NCBI GenBank assembly: GCA_046349435.1
Contig: JAXMCI010000020.1
Coordinates: 70,903-134,902, forward strand
DNA length: 64,000 nucleotides
Direction of reading: 5' to 3'
Origin: JAXMCI01 sp046349435
Lineage (GTDB): Bacteria; Pseudomonadota; Alphaproteobacteria; Dongiales; Dongiaceae
In this document: positions 56,230 through 64,000 of the stretch, in pieces
Numbering within the stretch: the first letter of the stretch is position 1
How the letters are laid out: each line of letters starts with the position of its first letter
Program-made: the position numbers and the translations under genes
The notes under the pieces: model-generated
What the model was told of the DNA's origin: nothing
Database searches by the model: none
What the model saw: only the letters and a program-made list of their open reading frames with translations

Positions 56230-59200
56230 GTGTGGATCGTCAGGGTCGCGCTCAGCCGCCCCTATACCTTCATCGTGCTGGCGCTGCTGATCCTCATCGT
56301 CAGCCCGATCGTCATCCTGCGGACGCCGACCGACATCTTCCCGAGCATCGACATCCCCGCCATCGCGGTCGCCTGGAGCTATAACGGCCTCAACAGCGAG
56401 GAGATGGAGGGCCGCGTCACCACCACCTTCGAGCGGGTGATGACGGCGACGGTCGACAACATCGAGCACATGGAGTCGACGACCGTCGCCGGCTCCTCGG
56501 TGATCAAGGTCTACCTCCAGCCCGGTGCCAGCATCGACCGCGCCAACGCCCAGATCGGCGCCATCGCGCAGACCGCGCTGCGCTCCATGCCGACCGGCAT
56601 GCAGCCGCCGCTGATGATCACCTACACGGCCTCCAGCGTGCCGGTGCTGCAGCTCGGGCTCTCCGGCGAGGGCCTCTCCGAGCAGCAGCTCAACGACATC
56701 GGCCTGAACTTCCTGCGCATCCAGCTGATCACCGTGCCCGGGGCGGTGGTGCCCTACCCCTATGGCGGCAAGCAGCGCGCCGTGACGATCAACGTCGACC
56801 CGCGCCTGATGCAGGCCAGGGGATTGGCGCCGATCGACATCCTCGACGCGGTGTCGAAGCAGAACGTGGTGCTGCCCTCCGGCACGATGAAGCTGGCCGA
56901 CCTCGAATACGACGTCCGCGCCAACACCCAGCCGGCCACCGTGGCGGCGCTCAACGACCTGCCGATCGCCGTCTCGGGCGGCGTCACGACCTATCTGCGC
57001 GACGTCGCGACCGTCGCCGACGGCTCGTTGCCGCAGACCAATGTCGTCCGCCAGGACGGCCGCCGCGGCGTGCTGATGAGCGTGCTCAAGGCGGGCGACG
57101 CCTCGACGCTGGACGTCGTCGCCGGGATCCGCACCGCGCTGCAGCGGGCGCTGCAGACGCTGCCGCCCAACCTCAAGGTCGCGCAGTTCGCCGACCAGTC
57201 GACCTTCGTCGCCTCGGCGGTGCTGGGCGTGGTGCGCGAGACGCTGATCGCCACCGGCCTCACCGCCCTGATGATCCTGGTCTTCCTCGGCAGCTGGCGC
57301 AGCACCGTCATCATCGCGATCTCCATCCCGCTGTCGATCCTGGGCTCGATCATCGTGCTCGGGCTGACCGGCGAGACGATCAACATCATGACCCTGGGCG
57401 GGCTGGCGCTCTCGGTCGGCATCCTGGTCGACGACGCCTCGGTGACCATCGAGAACATCGAGCGCCACCGCGAGCTCGGTGCCCCGCTGCAGACGGCGAT
57501 CCTCGAGGGCGCCGCGCAGATCGCGGTGCCGGCGCTGGTCGCCACGCTGTGCATCTGCATCGTCTTCCTGCCGATGTTCTTCCTGGCCGGGGTCGCCAAG
57601 TACCTCTTCGTGCCGCTCGCCAAGGCGGTGGTCTTCGCCATGCTGTGGTCCTACCTGCTGTCGCGCACGCTGGTGCCGACGCTGGCGAATTACCTGCTGC
57701 GCGAGGCGCATCCGGGCGTGCGGCGGCCGCGCCGCTTCGACCGCGCCTTCGACGCCTTCCGCGCGCGCTACCGCGCGCTGCTCGCCGGGCTGGTGCGGCG
57801 GCGCGCCCTGTTCATCCCCGGCTTCCTCGCCGCCTGCCTGGCCGCCGGCCTGCTGGTGCCCTGGCTCGGCCAGGACTTCTTCCCGGCGACCGACAACGGG
57901 CAGATGATCCTGCACATGCGGGCCCGCACCGGCACCCGGATCGAGGAGACGGCGCGGCTGGCCGACCAGGTGGAGAGCTTCGTGCGCAGCCGCATCCCGG
58001 CGGCCGAGATCGACGGCATCCTCGACAATATCGGGCTGCCCTACAGCACCATCAACCTGATGCAGTCGACCTCCGGGCTGATCGGCGCGGCCGACGCCGA
58101 CATCCTGATCTCGCTGCGCCCGGATCACCGCCCGACCGCCGGCTATGTGCGCCTGCTGCGGCAGGAGCTGCCGCGCGCCTTCCCCGGCACCCTGTTCTAC
58201 TTCCTGCCGGCCGACATGGTGACCCAGATCCTCAATTTCGGCATCCCGGCCCCGGTCGACATCCAGATCGCCGGCAAGGATGTCGAGGCCAGCCGGCGCG
58301 TCGCCAACCACGTGCTGGGCGAGCTGCGCCAGGTCGCCGGCATCGTCGACGCGCGGGTCCAGCAGCAGTTCGACTATCCCACCCTGCGCATCGCCGTCGA
58401 GCGCACCAAGGCCGCCCAGGCCGGGCTCAGCGAGCGCGACGTCGCCGAGAGCATGCTCAACACGCTGAGCGGCAGCGGCCAGGTGACGCCGATGTACTTC
58501 CTCGACCCGGAGAACGGCGTCAACTACAGCCTGGTCGCGCAGACTCCGCAATATCAGGTACAATCGCTCGAGGACCTCCGCAACATCCCGGTGGATGCCG
58601 ACAATGGCAGCCGGATCCTGGGGGACGTCGCGAGCATCGGACGATCGAGCGAGATGCAGGTCATCTCCCAGTACAACATCACCCGCGTCGTCGACGTCTT
58701 CGCCGCGGTCCAGGACCGCGACCTCGGCGCGGTCGGGCGCGACATCGAGCGCATCGTCGCCGAGGCCCGCACGCTGCTGCCGCGCGGCAGCTTCATCACC
58801 GTGCGCGGCCAGGTCGACACCATGCAGCGCTCCTATGTCGACCTGCTGGGCGGCCTCGCCTTCTCGATCGTGCTCGTCTACCTGCTGATCGTGGTCAACT
58901 TCCAGTCCTGGGTCGATCCCTTCATCATCATCACCGCGCTGCCGGCGGCGCTCGCCGGGATCGTGCTGTTCCTGTTCTTCAGCCACACGACGCTGAGCGT
59001 TCCGGCGCTGATGGGGGCGATCATGTGCATGGGCGTGGCGACCGCCAACAGCATCCTGGTGGTGTCCTTCGCGCGCGAGCGGCTGGCCGAGCACGGCGAT
59101 GCCGCGCTCGCCGCGGTCGAGGCCGGCGCGACCCGGCTGCGGCCGGTGCTGATGACGGCGCTGGCGATGATCATCGGCATGGTGCCGATGGCGCTCGGGC

Positions 59201-59349
59201 TCGGCGATGGCGGCGAGGAGAACGCGCCGCTCGGCCGGGCGGTGATCGGCGGGCTGCTCGCCGCCACGGTCGCCACGCTGGTCTTCGTGCCGACCGTGTT
59301 CAGCCTGCTCCACCGCCGCGCCGCGCCGCGGCCGGCGGTCGCCCGATGA
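56230..59349 (+). CDS. RND-family efflux transporter permease
   Basis: A 1039-residue inner-membrane proton-driven pump with the usual 12 helices and two large periplasmic loops. Asp401 and Asp402 in LVDDASVTIENIERH match the proton-relay aspartates of AcrB. At the position of AcrB Lys940, the TM10 region reads ATANSILVV, so an alanine replaces the lysine. GTG at 56230 is the start, giving MWIVRVALSRPYTF. The adaptor gene overlaps the stop by four bases. The pair resembles hydrophobe or multidrug pumps; no outer-membrane channel gene is nearby. Confidence 0.92.
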   Translation: MWIVRVALSRPYTFIVLALLILIVSPIVILRTPTDIFPSIDIPAIAVAWSYNGLNSEEMEGRVTTTFERVMTATVDNIEHMESTTVAGSSVIKVYLQPGASIDRANAQIGAIAQTALRSMPTGMQPPLMITYTASSVPVLQLGLSGEGLSEQQLNDIGLNFLRIQLITVPGAVVPYPYGGKQRAVTINVDPRLMQARGLAPIDILDAVSKQNVVLPSGTMKLADLEYDVRANTQPATVAALNDLPIAVSGGVTTYLRDVATVADGSLPQTNVVRQDGRRGVLMSVLKAGDASTLDVVAGIRTALQRALQTLPPNLKVAQFADQSTFVASAVLGVVRETLIATGLTALMILVFLGSWRSTVIIAISIPLSILGSIIVLGLTGETINIMTLGGLALSVGILVDDASVTIENIERHRELGAPLQTAILEGAAQIAVPALVATLCICIVFLPMFFLAGVAKYLFVPLAKAVVFAMLWSYLLSRTLVPTLANYLLREAHPGVRRPRRFDRAFDAFRARYRALLAGLVRRRALFIPGFLAACLAAGLLVPWLGQDFFPATDNGQMILHMRARTGTRIEETARLADQVESFVRSRIPAAEIDGILDNIGLPYSTINLMQSTSGLIGAADADILISLRPDHRPTAGYVRLLRQELPRAFPGTLFYFLPADMVTQILNFGIPAPVDIQIAGKDVEASRRVANHVLGELRQVAGIVDARVQQQFDYPTLRIAVERTKAAQAGLSERDVAESMLNTLSGSGQVTPMYFLDPENGVNYSLVAQTPQYQVQSLEDLRNIPVDADNGSRILGDVASIGRSSEMQVISQYNITRVVDVFAAVQDRDLGAVGRDIERIVAEARTLLPRGSFITVRGQVDTMQRSYVDLLGGLAFSIVLVYLLIVVNFQSWVDPFIIITALPAALAGIVLFLFFSHTTLSVPALMGAIMCMGVATANSILVVSFARERLAEHGDAALAAVEAGATRLRPVLMTALAMIIGMVPMALGLGDGGEENAPLGRAVIGGLLAATVATLVFVPTVFSLLHRRAAPRPAVAR

Positions 59350-60512
59350 CCGCGGCCGGCCTGCCCGAGGCGCCGCCGGGGCGCCGCCGGGGGCTCGGCC
59401 TCGCCGCCGCCGCGCTGCTCGCGGCGGCGCTCGGCGCCGGCATCTGGTACGGCATCGGCGAGCGCGCCGCGGGGGAGGCCGAGCTGGCGCAGGCCACGGT
59501 GGCGGCGGCGGTGCCCACCGTCGCCGTCGTGCTGCCCAAGGAAGGCGCGCCGGCGGAGGAGATCCGCCTGCCGGGCGACGTCCAGGCCTTCACCGCGACG
59601 CACATCTACGCCCGCACCAACGGCTATCTGCAGAGCTGGACGCACGACATCGGCACGCACGTCAAGCAGGGTGACCTGCTGGCGGTGATCGCCGCGCCCG
59701 AGGTCGACCAGCAGCTGCTGCAGGCGCAGGCCGACCTCCAGACGGCGATCGCCAACATGAAGCTGGCCGAGATCACCGCCACCCGCGACGAGACCCTGGC
59801 CAAGACCGGCTACCTGTCGGCGCAGCTGCGCGACAATGCCGCGGCGAGCTACGAGGCGGCCAAGGCGACCGTGGAATCGCACCAGGCCAACGTCGCCCGG
59901 CTGCAGGAGCTGCAGTCCTTCGAGAAGGTCTACGCCCCGTTCGACGGCGTCATCACCCAGCGCAAGACGGACGTCGGCGCGCTGATCAATGCCGGCGACA
60001 ACGGCAGCAGCCGCGAGCTCTTCCACCTCTCGGCGATCGACCGGCTGCGGGTCTATGTCGCGCTGCCGGAGACCTATTCGCGCGCGGTGCGGATCGGCAT
60101 GCCGGCGTCGATCAAGCTGGACGAGTATCCCGACCGCGTCTTCCACGGCACCGTCGCGCGCACCGCCAACGCCATCGACTCGACGACGCGCACCCTCAAG
60201 GTCGAGGTCGACGTCGACAATCCCGACGGCACGCTGCTGCCGGGCGCCTATGCCTTCGTCCATCTCAGCCTGCCGCGGCAGGTCCGGTCGGTCACCGTGC
60301 CGGTCAACACGCTGCTGTTCCGCAAGGAGGGGCTGCGCGTCGCGGTGGTCCGCGACGGCAAGGCCGAGCTGGTGCCGATCGCCATCGGCCGCGACTATGG
60401 CAGCGCCGTCGAGGTCGTCTCCGGGCTGACGCCGGCCGACCAGGTGATCCTCGATCCCTCGGACTCGCTGGTCGGGGGCACGCCGGTGCGGGTGGCCGCG
60501 CCGGCGCCGTGA
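59346..60512 (+). CDS. RND efflux periplasmic adaptor (membrane fusion protein)
   Basis: A 388-residue adaptor. An N-terminal anchor GLAAAALLAAALGAGIWYG is followed by the barrel-sandwich region IYARTNGYLQSWTHDIGTHVKQGDLLAVI, an alpha-hairpin (about residues 115-185) and AVAFDG-like VYAPFDGVITQRKTDVGALI. The membrane-proximal domain completes it. It couples the pump to an outer-membrane channel. The start overlaps the permease stop (ATGA, 59346-59349). Confidence 0.92.
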   Translation: MTAAGLPEAPPGRRRGLGLAAAALLAAALGAGIWYGIGERAAGEAELAQATVAAAVPTVAVVLPKEGAPAEEIRLPGDVQAFTATHIYARTNGYLQSWTHDIGTHVKQGDLLAVIAAPEVDQQLLQAQADLQTAIANMKLAEITATRDETLAKTGYLSAQLRDNAAASYEAAKATVESHQANVARLQELQSFEKVYAPFDGVITQRKTDVGALINAGDNGSSRELFHLSAIDRLRVYVALPETYSRAVRIGMPASIKLDEYPDRVFHGTVARTANAIDSTTRTLKVEVDVDNPDGTLLPGAYAFVHLSLPRQVRSVTVPVNTLLFRKEGLRVAVVRDGKAELVPIAIGRDYGSAVEVVSGLTPADQVILDPSDSLVGGTPVRVAAPAP

Positions 60513-60574
60513 CGGCCCCGGCCTGGTGACGGCGACCGACGACCGCCGGGCGCCGCCCTCCCCTGCAGCACCAG

Positions 60575-61567
60575 CTACAGCACCTTGGCCTTGAGCCCCG
60601 GGAAGACCTTGCCGACCTTGCCCAGCAGGTAGTCGCCGTAGGGGCCGGCGATGCGGTGCACGTCGGCGCCGTCCCAGCGCTCGCCGGGCCGGCCGTCGCC
60701 GATCCGCGCCTGCGGCGGCAGGGAGCGGATCTCGGCATCGAAGCCCGGATCGAGGAACAGCGGGAAGGACAGCCGGTCGCGCCCGCTGCCGTTGCGCACG
60801 CGGTGCGGCGTGGAGCGGAACCAGCCGCCGGTCAGCCGGTCGAGGATGTCGCCGATGTTGCAGACCAGCGTGCCGGGCAGCGGCGGCGCGTCGATCCAGC
60901 CGCGCGGCGACTTCACCTGCAGGCCGCCGCGATCGTCCTGGGCGAGCAGGGTCAGCAGCCCGTAGTCGGTATGCTCCCCGACCCCCCAGGGGGTGGCGTC
61001 GCTGACCCGGTCGGCGGGATAGAGGAAGATGCGGAACAGGACGGTCGGCTCGGCGGTGTAGGTCCGGGCGAAGTAGTCGGCCTCGAGCCCCAGGGCGAGC
61101 GCCACGCCCTCGAGCACCGCCTGGGCCGCCCGCGTCGTCGCCGCCATGTAGTCCTCGACCGCCGGGCGCAGGGTCGGCTGCGCCGCCGGCCACTGGTTGG
61201 CGCCGTGCAGCGGCCAGCCCGCCGTGACGCGGGGATCGTCCGGCGGCAGCTCGGTCCCGAAATAGAGCCCTTCCTTCTGGTCGGGCCGGCCGGAGGTCAG
61301 CTCGCCCTCGAGCGGGAACCAGCCGCGCCAGGCCGGCCCGCCATGCTCCATGGCGATCGCCGCCTTGGCCGGCCGCGGCAGGGCGAAGAAGCGCCGGCTC
61401 TCGGCGTCGAGCCGGGCGATCACCGCGTCGGGGACGCCGTGGTTGCGGACATAGAAGAAGCCGCTGCCGCGGCAGGCGGTCTCGATCGCGCCGGCGACGG
61501 CGGCGCGGCCCGCGGCGGCGCCCGGATCGAGGAGCGGCGCGATGTCGATGACCGGCAATGAGTCCAT
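60575..61567 (-). CDS. Fe(II)/2-oxoglutarate oxygenase, isopenicillin N synthase family
   Basis: A 330-residue soluble oxygenase. The N-terminal half begins LPVIDIAPLL and GFFYVRNHGV, typical of the family. Metal ligands are in EHTDYGLLTLL (His and Asp) and STPHRVRN (His); the RDRLSFPLF motif binds 2-oxoglutarate. The reaction is oxidation of an unknown substrate, as plant-type and bacterial members vary widely. It is convergent with the efflux operon, 62 bases away. The upstream 197 bases to the cyclase gene hold no recognisable gene. Confidence 0.85.
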   Translation of the reverse strand: MDSLPVIDIAPLLDPGAAAGRAAVAGAIETACRGSGFFYVRNHGVPDAVIARLDAESRRFFALPRPAKAAIAMEHGGPAWRGWFPLEGELTSGRPDQKEGLYFGTELPPDDPRVTAGWPLHGANQWPAAQPTLRPAVEDYMAATTRAAQAVLEGVALALGLEADYFARTYTAEPTVLFRIFLYPADRVSDATPWGVGEHTDYGLLTLLAQDDRGGLQVKSPRGWIDAPPLPGTLVCNIGDILDRLTGGWFRSTPHRVRNGSGRDRLSFPLFLDPGFDAEIRSLPPQARIGDGRPGERWDGADVHRIAGPYGDYLLGKVGKVFPGLKAKVL

Positions 61568-61764
61568 GTTCCCGAGCCCTGGCCTGCCGCGCGGACCGGC
61601 ATGATAGAGGCGGCCGCCGGGCGAGCGCCACCGCCCTCGCCGCGGTCCCGCCTTTCTCCCGCGTCGAGCCTGGCGGCGGCACGCTGACGCGGACGCTGCT
61701 GCGGCCGCTCGCCCCCTGTATAGTGGCGCCGACGAGCGCAATCGGGCACCGCCGACCACACATC

Positions 61765-63591
61765 ATGATGCAGCCGGCGACCAGGGAACGACGCAACGCC
61801 GCGATCATGGTCGCGGACGTCGCCGGCTACAGCCGCCTGATGGAGCGCGACGAGCGGCAGACGCTCGACGTCCTGAAGCGGCGGCTGAACCGCTGCGTCC
61901 ATCCGCACGTCGCGCAGTGCCTGGGCCGGATCTTCAAGACCACCGGCGACGGCTTCCTCGCCGAGTTCGGTGGCGTCGCCGACGCGCTGGAATGCGCCGT
62001 CAGGATCCAGCGGGCGATGCGCCGCGGCAATGGCCGCACCCCCGCCGACCGGCGCATCGAGTTCCGCATCGGCATCAATGCCGGCGAGGTGATCGCCGAC
62101 GGCGGCGACATCTTCGGCAACGCCGTCAACATCGCGGCCCGGCTGGAGCGCGCCGCCGAGGTCGGCGGCATCTGCCTCTCCGGCCCGGCCTACCAGCAGG
62201 TCAAGGACGAGACCGCCTTCGCCTTCGTCGATGGCGGGCCGGTGCGGGCCAAGAACATCTCCGGGCCGCTGCGCGCCTTCCATGTGCGGCTGCCCGGCCG
62301 GCGCTCCGGCGCGGCCGCCGCCCCCCGCCATGCCTGGCCGACGTTGCCGAGCAAGCCGTCGATCGCCGTGCTGCCGCTGGCCGGCCTCGACCGCCCCGCC
62401 GCCGACAGCTACTTCAGCGACGGCATCACCGCCGACATCATCACCGAGCTGTCGCGCTTCCGCACGCTGTTCGTGGTCGCCCGCGCCAGCACCTTCGCGT
62501 TCCGCCAGCCCGAGGTCGATTTGCGCCGCCTCGGCCACGAGCTCGGCGTCCAGTACGCCCTGCTCGGCACGGTGCGGCGCCGCGCCAGCGACATCCGCAT
62601 CACCGTCGAGCTGGTCCGCTGCGCCGATGGCGGGCATGTCTGGGGCGAGCGCTACGACTGCCGCGCCGAGGAGCTCTTCGCCGTCCAGGACGAGGTCGTG
62701 GGCCAGATCGTCAGCCGGCTGGAGATCGCGCTGGTCGAGGACCGGGTCAGCGACGCGGCCCGCCTGCCGCCCAAGAGCCTCGGCGCCTATGACTGCTTCC
62801 TGCGGGCGGCCAAGCTGATGGAGCGCTGGACCGAGGCGGCCGATGCCGAGGCGGTGAAGCTGCTGGAGACGGCGGTCGCGCTCGATCCCGGCTTCGCCCG
62901 CGCCTATGCCAGCCTGGCCGCGATCCGCAACTCGCGGAACATCCTCAACCCCGGCACGCCGACCGATGTCGCCGACCGGGCGCTCGCCTTCGAGCATGCC
63001 CGCCGCGCCGTGGCGCTCGACCCGAACGACGCGCGCAACCATCTCGACCTCGCCTGGAGCCATGCGCTGGCCCGCGACTTCGCGACCGCCGAGAAGCATT
63101 TCGAGACGGCGGGCCGGCTCAACCCGAACGACGCCAACATCATGATCAGCCAGGCCCAGGCGCTGGCCTATCTCGGCCACGCCGAGCGCGGGCTGGTGCT
63201 GGCCCGGGCCGCGATCCGGCGCAACCCGCTGCATCCCGACTACTATCTCGCCTACCTCGCCTCGATCTACTTCCTGCACGGCGCCTACGAGGAGGCGGCC
63301 GCCGCCGTCGCGCCGGTGCCGGCCGCCGTGCCCGAGGGCGCCGCCTGGCGCGCCGCCGCCTGCGGCCTGCTCGGCCGCCGCGGCGAGGCCCGCGCCACCC
63401 TGCGCCGCTTCCTCGCCGAGCTGCGCGGCCGCTGGGCAGGCCCCGTGCCGCCCGACGACGCGGCGGTCCTCGCCTGGCTCCGCCAGGTCGTACCGCTGCG
63501 CCGGCCGGAGGACGAGGCGCGGCTCGTCGAAGGGCTGCAGGCGGCGGGACTGAGGGTGCGGGCGCCGCGGCCGGCGGCTCGCGTGGCGTGA
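61765..63591 (+). CDS. Class III adenylate/guanylate cyclase with TPR region
   Basis: A 608-residue protein. The cyclase domain (about residues 10-180) has metal ligands Asp18 in IMVADVAGYSRL and Asp62 in KTTGDGFLAEF, and VNIAARLE and GICLSGPAYQQ as usual. A middle domain with YFSDGITADIITELSRFRTLFVVARAS follows, then several TPR repeats (AFEHARRAVALDPNDARNHLDLAW, LARAAIRRNPLHPDYYLA). It probably makes cAMP in response to a signal sensed by the TPR part. The gene at 9080 has the same architecture. A TATAGT box at 61719-61724 may be a -10 element. Confidence 0.88.
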   Translation: MMQPATRERRNAAIMVADVAGYSRLMERDERQTLDVLKRRLNRCVHPHVAQCLGRIFKTTGDGFLAEFGGVADALECAVRIQRAMRRGNGRTPADRRIEFRIGINAGEVIADGGDIFGNAVNIAARLERAAEVGGICLSGPAYQQVKDETAFAFVDGGPVRAKNISGPLRAFHVRLPGRRSGAAAAPRHAWPTLPSKPSIAVLPLAGLDRPAADSYFSDGITADIITELSRFRTLFVVARASTFAFRQPEVDLRRLGHELGVQYALLGTVRRRASDIRITVELVRCADGGHVWGERYDCRAEELFAVQDEVVGQIVSRLEIALVEDRVSDAARLPPKSLGAYDCFLRAAKLMERWTEAADAEAVKLLETAVALDPGFARAYASLAAIRNSRNILNPGTPTDVADRALAFEHARRAVALDPNDARNHLDLAWSHALARDFATAEKHFETAGRLNPNDANIMISQAQALAYLGHAERGLVLARAAIRRNPLHPDYYLAYLASIYFLHGAYEEAAAAVAPVPAAVPEGAAWRAAACGLLGRRGEARATLRRFLAELRGRWAGPVPPDDAAVLAWLRQVVPLRRPEDEARLVEGLQAAGLRVRAPRPAARVA

Positions 63592-63637
63592 CGCCGCGCG
63601 CCGCCGGAACGACGGCACCCCGGCGGAGCGGGACGCG

Positions 63638-64000
63638 ATGGGCGAGCGCTACGACATCATCGGGGTCAACTACGCGGCGCTGCGCAGGCCCGACCCGCGA
63701 ATAGCCGCGATCATCGAGCGCGCGCTCGGGCCGGCGCAGTCCGTCCTGAATGTCGGCGCCGGTTCGGGCTCCTACGAGCCCGCCGATCGGGCGGTCACCG
63801 CGGTCGAGCCTTCGATCGAGATGATCCGGAAGCGCGGCCCGGGGGCCGCCAGGGCGATCCAGGCCCGCGCCGACCGGCTGCCCTTCGCGGACCGCAGCTT
63901 CGACGCGTCGATGGCGATCCTCACCATCCATCATTGGCCCGACCAGGGCGCCGGGCTGCGCGAGATGCGCCGCGTCACGCGCGGCCGGATCGTGCTGCTG
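63638..64000 (+). CDS. Class I SAM-dependent methyltransferase (truncated by window edge)
   Basis: The first 121 residues of a methyltransferase; the gene continues past 64000. The SAM motif I is VLNVGAGSGSYE, motif II region VTAVEPSIEMIRKR, and the motif III-like SMAILTIHHWPDQGAGLREMRRV is typical of the UbiE/Methyltransf_11 group. The start ATG at 63638 lies 46 bases after the cyclase gene. Substrate unknown. Confidence 0.82.
   Translation, partial: MGERYDIIGVNYAALRRPDPRIAAIIERALGPAQSVLNVGAGSGSYEPADRAVTAVEPSIEMIRKRGPGAARAIQARADRLPFADRSFDASMAILTIHHWPDQGAGLREMRRVTRGRIVLL

Noticed and set aside
55264..59313. 1349-codon open frame on the minus strand opposite the RND permease
   Set aside because: Its protein is rich in Arg, His, Asp and Gly repeats with no domain pattern. 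The plus-strand frame encodes a clear RND transporter.
61719..61724. TATAGT box before the second cyclase gene as a full promoter
   Set aside because: No acceptable -35 element lies 16-18 bases upstream, so I mention it only within the gene entry.

Overview
The window is a very GC-rich chromosomal segment with tightly packed genes, many ATGA-type start/stop overlaps and several GTG or TTG starts. The sdhE-recG-mfd block, the CC_0125-type lipoprotein, cytochrome c', Tat-exported proteins and PotABCD-like transporters point to an Alphaproteobacterium, probably of the Rhodospirillales broadly defined. That placement is inferred from gene content and no ribosomal marker is present. I see no tRNA, rRNA, CRISPR array, insertion sequence or phage gene, and no gene-free stretch longer than 300 bases.

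Layout. 0.2-8.8 kb: a plus-strand series with a DUF3303 protein, an isochorismatase-type amidohydrolase, an 8-oxoguanine deaminase-like enzyme, a Tat-exported multicopper oxidase, a two-gene xanthine-dehydrogenase-like molybdoenzyme and a membrane-anchored ABM protein. It looks like an N-heterocycle (purine-type) oxidation operon. 9.1-20 kb: a frameshifted cyclase-TPR gene, the mfd/sdhE/recG repair block, a fosmidomycin-resistance-type exporter, a DUF502 membrane protein and a fluoroacetate-dehalogenase-like hydrolase. 20.2-27.3 kb: a type III polyketide synthase with its methyltransferase partner, lipoproteins, cytochrome c', an HpyO/CreE-type flavoprotein, an APS reductase and an internally duplicated protein of unknown function.

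27.4-37.3 kb holds the most unusual block. Polyamine-type ABC transporter genes (binding protein, two permeases, ATPase) flank a three-gene minus-strand operon encoding a NagB-like isomerase with a substituted catalytic residue, a ribokinase-like sugar kinase and a trimethylamine-dehydrogenase-like iron-sulfur flavoenzyme with an altered substrate pocket. Two SDR-type oxidoreductases lie beside it. I read this as an uptake and catabolic system for an unidentified nitrogen-containing, possibly sugar-linked, compound.

37.4-45.3 kb: DMT and FUSC transporters, a BrkB protein, a hydroxyacid dehydrogenase, two small unknown proteins and an envelope glycosylation operon (GT2, ArnT-like GT39, LAB_N) whose GT39 gene carries a frameshift. 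45.4-53 kb: a YihU-like reductase, an atypical SDR and a 2-keto-4-pentenoate hydratase-like protein, then a CmcJ-type protein and an asnB-glycosyltransferase-PhyH operon. 53-64 kb: an L,D-transpeptidase-like lipoprotein, a Sel1-BTLCP cysteine peptidase, a glutamine amidotransferase, an RND efflux pump pair, an Fe(II)/2-oxoglutarate oxygenase, a second cyclase-TPR protein and the start of a methyltransferase gene cut by the window edge.
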